From Halopseudomonas pachastrellae (GTDB lineage: Bacteria; Pseudomonadota; Gammaproteobacteria; Pseudomonadales; Pseudomonadaceae): DNA of 64,000 nucleotides. Each line of letters opens with the position of its first letter. The first letter of the stretch is position 1. The notes beneath the pieces are model-generated. The model worked only from the letters and a program-made list of their open reading frames with translations. It was not told the DNA's origin and did not search any database. The stretch covers positions 153,655-217,654 of the forward strand of contig NZ_FOUD01000003.1 in NCBI RefSeq assembly GCF_900114765.1, read 5' to 3'. A program made the translations under genes and the position numbers. Positions 15,721-23,986 of the stretch are shown here, one piece after another.

Positions 15721-16848
15721 ATGAGTGGTGTGGAATGGATATGGCAGCGGCCGGAATGGCCGGCGTTTACCTGGCAGGCGGATGCCTTGGCCGCGCCGTT
15801 GCGGGCCTGCGTGCAGGCCCAGGGCACACTGCTGGGGATGGCCGGCGCGGTAGACAGGGCTGACGAGCTGCATGGTCAGCTGGATACCCTGTTGCAGAAC
15901 ATTATTACGTCCTCGGCCATCGAGGGCGAAACGCTCAACGTGGCCTCGGTGCGTTCTTCGCTCGCCCGCCGTTTGGGGCTGGAGCCGGACAGCAAGCCCA
16001 GTCCACGTAGTGAGGGGGCTGCCGAGTTGCTGCTGGATGCTACCCGCAATATTGACCGGCCCTTGACCCTGGAACGCCTGTTCGGCTGGCATCGGCAGCT
16101 GTTTCCGGATGAAACCTTGCCGCTTTACAGTGCCATGCACGTCGGCGAGTTGCGCGGCGATGAGCCAATGCAGGTAGTCTCCGGCCGGCTGGATCGGCCC
16201 CGGGTGCATTTTGAAGCGCCACCGCGCGCATGCCTGGAGGCGCAATTGGAGCGGTTTCTTCAGTGGTTTGCCGATAGCCGTGCAGACGCCGGGCTGGACC
16301 CGCTGCTGCGCGCCGGCGTTGCTCATTTCTGGTTCGTCACCCTGCATCCCTTTGATGATGGCAATGGCCGCCTGACACGCGCCATAACCGATCTCGCATT
16401 GGCACAGGCCGATGGTCAGGCCATCCGCTTGTATGCCATGTCGGCCAGTATTCTCGATGATCGTTCGGGGTACTACCGGGTGCTCGAGGCCAGCCAGAAA
16501 GGCGGTCTCGACATCACCGAGTGGCTGCAGTGGTTTCTCGCCACCTTGCTGGACAGCCTGCAACAGGCAATCGCCCGCATTGAGCGGTTGTTGGCCAAGG
16601 CGCGGTTCTGGCAACGGCACCGTGATGTCGTGTTTTCGCCTGAGCAGACCAAGGTGCTTAACCGTTTGCTTGACGGCGGTGAGCGAGGTTTTGCCGACGG
16701 CATCAGTGCCAGCCAGTATCAGGCGGTTGCCAAGGTGTCCAAGGCCACCGCTACCCGCCATCTGGCCGATTTGCTGGAAAAGGGCTGCATTGAAAAGCTG
16801 CCGGGCGGTGGGCGCAGCACCCGGTACCGGGTTAGCGCCGTCCCGTAG
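15721..16848 (+). CDS. Fic-family AMPylase with DUF4172 N-terminus and winged helix
   Basis: 375 residues. The N-terminal DUF4172-type region (WIWQRPEWPAFTWQ) is followed by an inhibitory helix with SSAIEGE at residues 64-70, the (S/T)xxxE(G/N) motif of class II Fic proteins. The catalytic motif HPFDDGNGR starts at His209. Residues about 300-370 form a winged helix (ISASQYQAVAKVSKATATRH). Fic enzymes transfer AMP to a protein hydroxyl; here the target is unknown and could be itself or a neighbour absent from this window. Four operator repeats lie just upstream. Confidence 0.92.
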   Translation: MSGVEWIWQRPEWPAFTWQADALAAPLRACVQAQGTLLGMAGAVDRADELHGQLDTLLQNIITSSAIEGETLNVASVRSSLARRLGLEPDSKPSPRSEGAAELLLDATRNIDRPLTLERLFGWHRQLFPDETLPLYSAMHVGELRGDEPMQVVSGRLDRPRVHFEAPPRACLEAQLERFLQWFADSRADAGLDPLLRAGVAHFWFVTLHPFDDGNGRLTRAITDLALAQADGQAIRLYAMSASILDDRSGYYRVLEASQKGGLDITEWLQWFLATLLDSLQQAIARIERLLAKARFWQRHRDVVFSPEQTKVLNRLLDGGERGFADGISASQYQAVAKVSKATATRHLADLLEKGCIEKLPGGGRSTRYRVSAVP

Positions 16849-16960
16849 GGCGGAGTAAGCGCAGCATCTCCGCGGCTTTTGTGCGCACGGGCACGGCTTA
16901 TCTATGGCCGTGGACTCTGTGCATGAATGGTGGAGACGCCGTTGGCTTTCTCCACCCTAC
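16845..16960. repeat. Two small GGTGGA palindromes
   Basis: 16845-16873 (GCGGAG with CTCCGC) and 16929-16960 (GGTGGAGA with TCTCCACC), each beginning or ending with GTAGGG/CCCTAC. The same family occurs at 54143-54170, 55183-55214 and 57813-57845. They lie between convergent genes. Confidence 0.75.
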
Positions 16961-16976
16961 CGCGCCGCGTCGGGCG

Positions 16977-17732
16977 TCACAGCACCGCCTTGCCCAGCAA
17001 CAACACCCCCGTCACCACCAGCAGGCTGTACACCACTTGCCGAAAGCGCTGCTCGTTCAGGCGGTGATGGAGGATTTCGCCGAGCACTACGCCGATCACC
17101 AGCAGCGGCAGGTAGCTGGCGATGCGTGGCAGGTTGGGCAGCAGGCTGCCGTCGAGCAGAAACAGCACGGTCATGCTGCTGTTGAGGGTGAACCAGACGC
17201 TGATCAGGGTGGCGCGCAGCTGGCTCTTGTCCAGTCGGGTACCGGCCAGGGCGTAGACCAGCAGCGGGCCGCCGGAGGCGAACAGGCCGTGGGTCAGGCC
17301 GGCGCCGAGGGTCAGGCTGCGGCTCAGCCAGCTCGGGTGCGGCGGGCTGATATGGCCACGGAACATGCGTAGCAGCTCACGACCGGCAAACCACAGCACC
17401 AGCACACCGAACAGCGCCTTGAGCAGCTGGCCGCTGAGCCACGGCCGCAGGCCGTAACCCAGCAGCATGCCGATCAGCATCAGCGGCAGGATCAGTTTCA
17501 GCAGGGTCGGCCAGTGGATGTGCTGACGGTTTCGCCAGGCCAGATAGCCGCTCATGCAGATATTGAGTGGCACCAGCACCGGCAGCATGGCCGGAATGGG
17601 CAGCAGCAAGGCGCCGAGCGACAGCGCGATGACGATACTGCCGAAGCCGGTGATCGCTTCGATGGTGTAAGCCAGCAGGATAAACAGCCCCAGCCAGAGC
17701 CAGGGATTGAGCAGCAGGGTGTCGAGGGACAT
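16977..17732 (-). CDS. TauE/SafE-family sulfite-exporter-like permease
   Basis: 251 residues with about eight hydrophobic helices in two similar halves; the family motifs are TGFGSIVIALSLGALLLPIP near 28-47 and ASGGPLLVYALAG near 150-162. It is an inner-membrane anion exporter; members move sulfite, sulfoacetate and other organic anions. It is about 100 bp downstream of the SDR gene on the same strand and may be the last gene of that operon. Confidence 0.9.
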   Translation of the reverse strand: MSLDTLLLNPWLWLGLFILLAYTIEAITGFGSIVIALSLGALLLPIPAMLPVLVPLNICMSGYLAWRNRQHIHWPTLLKLILPLMLIGMLLGYGLRPWLSGQLLKALFGVLVLWFAGRELLRMFRGHISPPHPSWLSRSLTLGAGLTHGLFASGGPLLVYALAGTRLDKSQLRATLISVWFTLNSSMTVLFLLDGSLLPNLPRIASYLPLLVIGVVLGEILHHRLNEQRFRQVVYSLLVVTGVLLLGKAVL

Positions 17733-17831
17733 GGTGTCTTCTTTTTGTCGCGGGTGTGTAAGGAATCCGGAGAGCGTGCGTGCCCTAACGCGTTGGCGCT
17801 GAGCCGGATTCTGCGTCCCGCCGGTGGGTGA

Positions 17832-18617
17832 TCAGCCCAGCTCACCAGCAAAGCGCTTGCGCACCTGACGCAGATACAGCGTCGGGGCAAAGTGCCAGAG
17901 CAGGCTGCCAAAGCGGGACACTGGCTCGGGCAGTAGCCAACGTTGCTGCTTTGCCAGTGCCTGGTCAACCAGCCCGACCATCCATTCCGGGGTGCGCATG
18001 CCGCCGACCATGGAGCGCGCGTGGCTGGCGGGCTTGCCGTCTTTGCCTAGCGCATTGTGTTCTATAGGCGTGTCGAGAAAGCTCGGGTAGACCATCAGCA
18101 CGTGGATGTTGTCGCGCTCCAGCTCCAGCCGCAGCACCTCAAAGAACTGGGTCAGCGCGCCCTTGGCCGCGCAATAGGCGGCGCGACCCGGTACTGGCAT
18201 CCAGCCTGCCATCGAGCCGATGCAGAGAATCTCGCCCTGGCTGGCGCGCAGCAGCGGCAGCGCCGCCATGGTCAGCTCGACCGGGCCTTGCCAGTCCACC
18301 GCCATGACCCTGCGGAATACCGCAGGGTCCGTTTGATGCGCCGGTGAGCGGTGGGTGATGCCCGCGTTGTTGACCAGCCGATCAAGGCGACCGAAGTGGT
18401 CGCTGGAGGCCTTGATCAGCCGCTGGATATCGCCGGCGTTGGTAATGTCTGCGGTGATCGCCAGCACCCGTTTGGGCGCATTCAACTCCTGCTCGCGCTG
18501 CTTGAGCAGCACCTCGTTAACATCAGCCATAACCAGGCTGTGGCCGGCGTCGAACCAGCTCTTGGCCATTGCCCAGCCAAGGCCGGAGGCGGCGCCGGTG
18601 ATCAAAATAACCTTCAT
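17832..18617 (-). CDS. Short-chain dehydrogenase/reductase
   Basis: 261 residues from MKVILITGAASGLGWAM: glycine motif TGAASGLG near 7-14, VNNAGITHR near 82, catalytic region IGSMAGW and YCAAK near 147-151. The Asp in VMADVNEV points to NAD. I prefer the ATG at 18617, which has AGGA 7 bp upstream; the in-frame ATG at 18641 is also possible. The C-terminus (LLPEPVSRFGSLLWHFAPTLYLRQVRKRF) resembles SDRs next to flavin monooxygenases. It belongs to the minus-strand set with the epimerase, symporter and monooxygenase genes, although separated by a duplicated spacer. Confidence 0.9.
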   Translation of the reverse strand: MKVILITGAASGLGWAMAKSWFDAGHSLVMADVNEVLLKQREQELNAPKRVLAITADITNAGDIQRLIKASSDHFGRLDRLVNNAGITHRSPAHQTDPAVFRRVMAVDWQGPVELTMAALPLLRASQGEILCIGSMAGWMPVPGRAAYCAAKGALTQFFEVLRLELERDNIHVLMVYPSFLDTPIEHNALGKDGKPASHARSMVGGMRTPEWMVGLVDQALAKQQRWLLPEPVSRFGSLLWHFAPTLYLRQVRKRFAGELG

Positions 18618-19100
18618 TTGAGCGTCCTGTGGGTTGTTCATTTTTGTGCCTGTAGGGGGAAGGCCTGAAGCTGGAAGCTTGAAGCAGCCCGAGCCGTCTA
18701 ATCGCTTGGAGTCTGGCTCAGCTTCGGGTTGGCAATAAAAGCTCGATCAGCGCTCGCACTACTTCCAGCTTCCAGCTTCCAGCTTCAAACTTCCGGCCTT
18801 CAGCCCTCACGCCTCTGCAAAAAACTCAAAGGTTTCGGCCGACGTCTTTTGCAACTGATAGCCAAACTCCTCTGAGCGTCCAGTGGGTTGTTCACTTTTG
18901 GGGGTTGAGGGCCGGAGGCTAGAAGCTGGAGGCTGGAAGCTTGAAGCAGTCCGAGTGGTTTTAAAGGTTCTGCTTCCAGCTCAGCTTCAAACTGGCAAGA
19001 AAATCCCAAGTAGCGCTCGGACTACTTCAAGCTTCCAGCTTCAAACTTCCGGCCTTCAGCTTTCAGCCTTCAGCCTTCTAGCTTCTACAAAAAACTCAAA
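18618..19100. repeat. Tandem-duplicated spacer with CTTCCAG heptad arrays
   Basis: Two ~260-bp units. Unit A starts with GAGCGTCCTGTGGGTTGTTC at 18620 and ends with a copy of the epimerase 3' end (18812-18873, AAAAAACTCAAAGG then CCGACGTCTT-TGCAACTGATA). Unit B repeats the start at 18874 (GAGCGTCCAGTGGGTTGTTC) and runs into the real epimerase 3' end (19081 on). Each unit holds outward arms of GAAGCTGGAAGCTTGAAGC and their inverse CTTCCAGCTTCCAGCTTC, so each is also a long imperfect palindrome. No gene fits here. Confidence 0.85.
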
Positions 19101-19991
19101 CGTCTCCGCCGACGTCTTCTGCAACTGATACCCAAACTCCTCCTTCAGCCGCCGGTTGCTCAGCACCGGGCGGTAGCGCAGGAAGTTGATTTGCTCCGGG
19201 CCGGTCGGGCGGCCTAGCCATTTGGCGACCTGCAGCGCGCTTTTCAGAATCCACGGCGAGAGGGTCAGCAGCGGTTTGTTCAGGCGGCGGGCGATGTCTT
19301 GAATGCTCAGGGCGCCGTCGCCGGCCATGTTGAAGATGCCCTGGCGGTCGTCACGGATGCCCATCTCCATCGCGGCCAGCACGTCCTGATCCCAGATGAA
19401 CACGAACGGCGAGTCGCTGCCTTTGATCGCCAGCACGCGCCTGGCTTCGAACAGATTGGTGATCTGGTTGCGGGTCTCGTTTCCGAGCACGGTGCCGGGG
19501 CGGAAGATCAGCTGCGTCAGCGCTGGATGTTCACGTCGGTAGCGCGCCAGCAGCTCCTCGATCTGGCGCTTGTGATCGGAGTAGGCGAATTCGCGGTTGC
19601 CACGGATGGCGTCCTGCTCGTCGATCCAGCTCGGGTTATCGGCGTAGTAACCGTAGGCAGCGCCGGAGCTGGTCACGGTCAGGTGCTGCACGCCCGCTTC
19701 GACACAGGCCTTGAGTACGTTGCGGGTGCCGTTGACGTCGATGTCGAAGTCGCGTTCGCGGTCCTTCGACGCCTGCAGAATGGACGCCAGATGCACCACG
19801 TGGGTGATCTGTTCGCGCTTGAGCAGGTCGACCAAACCTGCGTCGCGGATGTCCATGACCTGCACTGGAAAGTCCAGATCATCGCGGCCACGGATGTCGG
19901 TACCGATAACGAAGAAGTCCTTGGCCAGGCGGTTGCCCAGCTGGTGACCGATATAACCGGCAGCGCCGGTGATCAGAATGCGTTTGCTCAT
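19056..19991 (-). CDS. NAD-dependent epimerase/dehydratase (extended SDR)
   Basis: 311 residues with extended-SDR motifs: TGAAGYIG near 8-15, HLASILQASKDRERDFDIDVNGT near 68, catalytic SSGAAYG near 108 and YSDHK near 138-142 (in place of YxxxK). It likely oxidises or reduces a ring or sugar hydroxyl. It starts 3 bp after the symporter stop, so it is in the operon of the monooxygenase. Its last residues (ARRLKAES) are encoded by the heptad repeat that invaded the 3' end: the duplicated spacer copy ends instead after EFFAEA. Confidence 0.9.
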   Translation of the reverse strand: MSKRILITGAAGYIGHQLGNRLAKDFFVIGTDIRGRDDLDFPVQVMDIRDAGLVDLLKREQITHVVHLASILQASKDRERDFDIDVNGTRNVLKACVEAGVQHLTVTSSGAAYGYYADNPSWIDEQDAIRGNREFAYSDHKRQIEELLARYRREHPALTQLIFRPGTVLGNETRNQITNLFEARRVLAIKGSDSPFVFIWDQDVLAAMEMGIRDDRQGIFNMAGDGALSIQDIARRLNKPLLTLSPWILKSALQVAKWLGRPTGPEQINFLRYRPVLSNRRLKEEFGYQLQKTSAETFEFFVEARRLKAES

Positions 19992-19993
19992 GG

Positions 19994-20950
19994 TTACAGG
20001 CTCTGCTGGGCGCCGCGGCGGGCGGCGTTTTGTTGTTCTTGTTTTTCTATCTGTTCGGCGCGGCGGCTCTGACGGGCCCAGATTTGCGACAGGGTCAGCC
20101 CCGATACCAGGTGCCAGACACCCCAGAACGCGGTGATCAGCATCATGCCGCCCGCCTCTGGGAAGAAGGTGAAGAGGATCACCAGCCCCAGACCGGAGTT
20201 CTGAATGCCCACTTCCATGGTCACCGCGCGGCGGTCGGCCAGCGGCAGACGCAGCAGTCTGGCCATGCCGTAGCCCAAACTCAGCGCCAGCAGGTTGTGG
20301 GCCACCACCAGCCAGAAGAAGCTGTGGAAGCGCTCGATAAACAGATCAAAGTTGTTGGTGAAGGCAATCGCGACAAAGCCGAGGAACACCAGCAGCGAGA
20401 TCACCCGCAGCGGCTTTTCACTGCGGGTCACCAGCTTGGGCCAGCGCTTGCCACTGAGCATGCCGAGCACTAACGGCAGCGCCAGCACCAACAGCACAAT
20501 GACCAGAATGCCGGCCGGGTCGAGGCTGATCTGGGTGAGGTACTCGCGGGTGTGTGGGTTGAGCCAGCCGTAGAAGGCAAAGTTGATTGGCGTCAGCACC
20601 GTGGCCGCGAGGCTGGAAACCGCTGTCATGCTGACTGAAACGGCGACGTTGCCGCGGCCCAGCCAGGTCATGACGTTGGAAAAACTGCCACCCGGGCAGG
20701 AGGCGACCAGGATCATGCCCAGTGCCAGCTCGGGGTCGATGTTCAGCAGCCAGGTGAACAGGCAGGTGGCCGCTGGCAGCAACAGAAACTGCGCCAACAG
20801 GCCGGCCACCGGTGCCACCGGCGTCTTGATGACACGCTTGAAGTCATCCAGCGTCAGGCTCAGCGACACGCCGAACATCATGCAGGCCATGATCAGGTTG
20901 AGCATGATCAGGCTTGCCGGGTCGAATTGAATCGGCAGCGCGCCGCTCAT
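19994..20950 (-). CDS. Bile acid:sodium symporter (BASS)-family transporter
   Basis: 318 residues with about nine to ten membrane segments. The BASS signatures are MMFGVSLSLTLDDFKRVIKTP near 23-43, LVASCPGGSFSNVMTWLGRGN near 81-101 and TMEVGIQNSGLGLVI near 240. It is a Na+-coupled carrier for organic anions such as steroids, keto acids or sulfonates. Its start overlaps the flavin monooxygenase stop by 4 bp, so it probably imports the monooxygenase substrate. Confidence 0.92.
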   Translation of the reverse strand: MSGALPIQFDPASLIMLNLIMACMMFGVSLSLTLDDFKRVIKTPVAPVAGLLAQFLLLPAATCLFTWLLNIDPELALGMILVASCPGGSFSNVMTWLGRGNVAVSVSMTAVSSLAATVLTPINFAFYGWLNPHTREYLTQISLDPAGILVIVLLVLALPLVLGMLSGKRWPKLVTRSEKPLRVISLLVFLGFVAIAFTNNFDLFIERFHSFFWLVVAHNLLALSLGYGMARLLRLPLADRRAVTMEVGIQNSGLGLVILFTFFPEAGGMMLITAFWGVWHLVSGLTLSQIWARQSRRAEQIEKQEQQNAARRGAQQSL

Positions 20951-22281
20951 GTTGCCGGTACCGCTTGCGGTGCGGCCTGCTCAAGGCCGGCTTCCAGCTC
21001 GGCGATGTGCTGGTGCAGCGCTTCCAGATAGGCATCCTTGTTGACGTAGTAGGCCATGCGGGCGAGCTTGATGTAGTCGTAGCCGCCGTCCAGATTGGTG
21101 GTCGCCTGCTGTCGTTTGGTGGCGGCAAAACTGGCGGCCTGCGCACTGCCCTGGCGGTGCTGATGGATATACAGCGCGGTCAGACGCGCCTGCAGGTTAC
21201 GACCTTCCCAGCCGAGCCCTGCAGCCTCGATCATGCCCATCATGAACAGGTTGTTGTATTCGGGGTGGAACACGTTCAGGTACAGCTGCGGTGCATCCAG
21301 TGCGGCTGGCCAGTTCAGGTGCTCGCGTTCAATGAACGGGTAGTCCAGCTGATACCCGGTGGCCAGCAGGATCAGGTCGTACTCGGCGCTTTGACCGTCG
21401 ACAAAGTCGACCCGGTTGCCGTCCATGCTCTGGATGTCGCGGCGCGCGTGAATGTCGCCATGCCCCAGGTGATGCAGCACCAGCGAGTTCACCACCGGGT
21501 GCGACTCGTACATGCGGTAGTTCGGATCGGGCAGGCCGTAGTCGGACGGCTTGCCCATGATGAAACGGATCAGCGCCGCATCCACCTTCTGTTTCAGCGC
21601 GCGCGGCAGCTTGAATTTGCGGGCGGCGCCGAGGGTGTCGGTCGGTTTGCCTTTGATGAACTTGGGCAGGAAGTAATAGCCACGGCGCAGGCTCATGTCG
21701 ACCGACTTGGCGTGGTGTACTGCGTCGACCGCGATGTCGGCACCGGAGTTGCCACAGCCGACGATCAGTACGCGCTTGCCCTTGAATACCTCGGGGCTGC
21801 GGTACTCGGACGAATGCATGATCTGGCCATCAAAACGGCCCGGCAGGTCTGGCCGGTTGGGGGTGTGCAAGGTGCCATTGGCGATCAGCAGCCCTTCAAA
21901 GCGGCGGCTCTGCTGCTGACCGTCGCGTTCGGTAACGATGGTCCACTGCTCGCCCTCGCGCGCCACACTGAGCACCCGAGTGTTGAATTCGTAGTGGCGG
22001 CGCAGATCGAAGTGCTTGGCGTAGGCCTGAAAGTAACGGCGCATTTCGCTGTGATGCGGGTACAGCGCCACGCTGTCGTCCATCGGGAATTCGGCGAACT
22101 CGGTCATGCGCTTGGAGGAGATCAGGTGCGCGCTGTCGTACATGGTGCTGTGAGGGTTGTCGATGTCCCACAACCCGCCAACGTCGCTGTGCAGCTCAAG
22201 GCCGATAAAGGGAATGTCCAGCTTCTGCAGGTTGCGAGCAGTGGCCAGACCCATAGGGCCGGCGCCGATGACAGCGTACAT
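20947..22281 (-). CDS. FMO-like flavin-dependent monooxygenase
   Basis: 444 residues. FAD-binding GAGPMGLATA is at residues 7-16; the family fingerprint FDGQIMHSSEYRSPEVFKGK lies near 158-177; the NADPH motif VGCGNSGADIA follows near 181-191; a late LLATGYQLDYPF is near 318. It should hydroxylate a soft nucleophile or do a Baeyer-Villiger oxidation. It is the first gene of an operon with a BASS transporter, an epimerase and probably an SDR, divergent from an AraC regulator, suggesting import and oxidation of a cyclic or terpenoid substrate (inference). Confidence 0.93.
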   Translation of the reverse strand: MYAVIGAGPMGLATARNLQKLDIPFIGLELHSDVGGLWDIDNPHSTMYDSAHLISSKRMTEFAEFPMDDSVALYPHHSEMRRYFQAYAKHFDLRRHYEFNTRVLSVAREGEQWTIVTERDGQQQSRRFEGLLIANGTLHTPNRPDLPGRFDGQIMHSSEYRSPEVFKGKRVLIVGCGNSGADIAVDAVHHAKSVDMSLRRGYYFLPKFIKGKPTDTLGAARKFKLPRALKQKVDAALIRFIMGKPSDYGLPDPNYRMYESHPVVNSLVLHHLGHGDIHARRDIQSMDGNRVDFVDGQSAEYDLILLATGYQLDYPFIEREHLNWPAALDAPQLYLNVFHPEYNNLFMMGMIEAAGLGWEGRNLQARLTALYIHQHRQGSAQAASFAATKRQQATTNLDGGYDYIKLARMAYYVNKDAYLEALHQHIAELEAGLEQAAPQAVPAT

Positions 22282-22430
22282 GGGGATACCTCAACTTGTT
22301 CTTGTCGTTGTTATGAACCCTGCTCACCGTGCGTTACACGGCGACGGCGGCAAGGTTATGATCACGAGTCTAGCCAAACGCCCCCCCGCGGTATCGGACA
22401 AAACGGGACAGGAATCCGGCAATTCAAGCC

Positions 22431-23411
22431 ATGTCGAGCGTCGATCACAGCGTCACTCCCCTCTATGCCCAAGCGTTGCTGCAATCCGCGCAGCGCCTCG
22501 GCATTGCCCTGCCCGCCGAGCTGTTAGCCCGACTGCAGGGCAACGAGCGGATTCCGCTGGCACTGCAGGATGAGCTGTGGGACAGCTATTGCCGCCTCAG
22601 CGGTGACCCGCTGGCGGGCCTGCGTCTGGGGCTTGAGGTCCAGGTGGGCCACCTGGACAGCGCCGGCATGTTGCTGGTGACCTGCGACACCCTGGGCGAG
22701 GCGCTGGCAGAGCAGGTGGAATACGCGCCGGTGATTGGCGGCGGCGGCGGCTTTGAGCTGCTGCACGAGGGGGACCAGGTGGCGCTGGACTACCGCCCGC
22801 AGCTCAACGTGCGACAGGCCGAGCGGGTGGAAGCAGTGCTCTCAGGCCAGCTCAATCTGACCCGTTGGGCCACCGGTGGCCAATTCCGCGCCAGCGGTAT
22901 CTGGCTGGCGCACGCACCGCTGGCGGCACTCGCCGAGTATCAAGCGCTGATCGATTGCCCGCTGCACTTCGAAGCAGGCTTCAACCGCATCACCTTCTCT
23001 GCAGACCAGCTCGACTTGCCGCAGATTCAGGCCAACAGCGCGCTGCGTGATCACCTGCGGCAACTGGCCGATCAGACCCTGGCCAGCCTTGGCCAACATA
23101 GCCTGGCCGCCGAGGTGCAGGCGCAGGTGCGCAGCCAACCGCGCTGGGGCAAGGAACGCATCGCCGAGCAGCTGGGCCTGAGCGGCCGGCACCTGAACCG
23201 CAAGCTGGCCGAAGAAGGCCTGTCGTTCAAGACCCTGCGCGAGTCGGTACTGCAGGAGATGGCCTGCCAGGCGTTGCAGCAGGGCCGCCTGAGCGTGGCG
23301 CAGATCGCCGAGCAGCTCGGCTTTTCCGACGAGAACGCCTTTGTCCGTGCGTTTCGCCGTTGGCAGGGCGAGACGCCTGCTCGGTATCGGGCATCCCGCC
23401 ACGGGGTGTGA
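22431..23411 (+). CDS. AraC-family transcriptional regulator
   Basis: 326 residues: an N-terminal arabinose-binding-type domain as in OruR/ArgR-like AraC proteins, and a C-terminal double helix-turn-helix from about 225, with SGRHLNRKLAEEGLSFKTL and VAQIAEQLGFSDENAFVRAFRRWQG near the end. It is divergent from the flavin monooxygenase operon with 149 bp between start codons, so it most likely activates that operon. The inducer is unknown. Confidence 0.92.
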   Translation: MSSVDHSVTPLYAQALLQSAQRLGIALPAELLARLQGNERIPLALQDELWDSYCRLSGDPLAGLRLGLEVQVGHLDSAGMLLVTCDTLGEALAEQVEYAPVIGGGGGFELLHEGDQVALDYRPQLNVRQAERVEAVLSGQLNLTRWATGGQFRASGIWLAHAPLAALAEYQALIDCPLHFEAGFNRITFSADQLDLPQIQANSALRDHLRQLADQTLASLGQHSLAAEVQAQVRSQPRWGKERIAEQLGLSGRHLNRKLAEEGLSFKTLRESVLQEMACQALQQGRLSVAQIAEQLGFSDENAFVRAFRRWQGETPARYRASRHGV

Positions 23412-23413
23412 GT

Positions 23414-23794
23414 TCAGGGCTCCTTGCCGACCGCGTTGAAGCTCAGGCAGGTGTAGTCGAGAAAGCGTTCTATCAAGGTCATCGCCTGCGGAGTCAGGCT
23501 GACCAGCCGTATGCGGCGGTCGGTGGCGCAGGGCGCCTCGTTGAGCATGCCGTGCTCGATAGCGTGCTGCACATACTTCACTGCGGTCCGGCGGCTGATA
23601 TTGGGCATCAGCGGGTACAGCTCTGTTTTGGGTTGTGGCGGTTGGTCGCGGATCAGCCAGAGATGGGTAAACAGGTCGCAGTAGTTCAGGTCGCTGGTAC
23701 CTGAGGCCGCGAAGGTCTGTGCCCAGAAGGCGTCCATGTCCAGAATCGCGCGGCTGGCCAAGGCGCGCTGGATATTGCTGTATTTCCTGCTCAT
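23414..23794 (-). CDS. Winged-helix (MarR-like) regulator
   Basis: 126 residues. The middle part MPNISRRTAVKYVQHAIEHG near 66-85 followed by DRRIRLVSLTPQAMTLIERFL is the recognition helix and wing of a MarR-like fold, in which the DRR-x-R-x-V motif of the wing is typical. It is divergent from the isomerase-desaturase-ABC operon, and the perfect inverted repeat at 23878-23905 between them is its likely operator. Family placement is moderate because the N-terminus is short. Confidence 0.75.
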   Translation of the reverse strand: MSRKYSNIQRALASRAILDMDAFWAQTFAASGTSDLNYCDLFTHLWLIRDQPPQPKTELYPLMPNISRRTAVKYVQHAIEHGMLNEAPCATDRRIRLVSLTPQAMTLIERFLDYTCLSFNAVGKEP

Positions 23795-23877
23795 CCGTTT
23801 GTTTCGCTCTGCTCATCATGGGGCGTCTGATGCCCGTTTGCACCAGTTAAGCGCATGCGGGCACAGGGCTCCGATTC

Positions 23878-23905
23878 GATTTACATGTCGAGGAGCATGT
23901 AAATC
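23878..23905. promoter_or_regulatory. Perfect inverted repeat GATTTACATG-N8-CATGTAAATC
   Basis: Ten-bp arms match perfectly with 8 bp between, in the divergent intergenic region, 82 bp from the + operon start and 84 bp from the - regulator start. A second, shorter dyad (ATGCAACTTTGCACAT) follows at about 23914-23929. It is a good operator candidate for the MarR-like regulator. Confidence 0.7.
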
Positions 23906-23986
23906 AGCAACATATGCAACTTTGCACATATATGGCATGGCACTTGCTTTGTTCTGCTCAGCTAATGATACGAGCGGAGAAGCAGC

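Noticed and set aside
20914..22527. A 537-residue plus-strand open frame
   Set aside because: Antisense to the flavin monooxygenase gene; the minus-strand frame has intact FAD and NADPH motifs.
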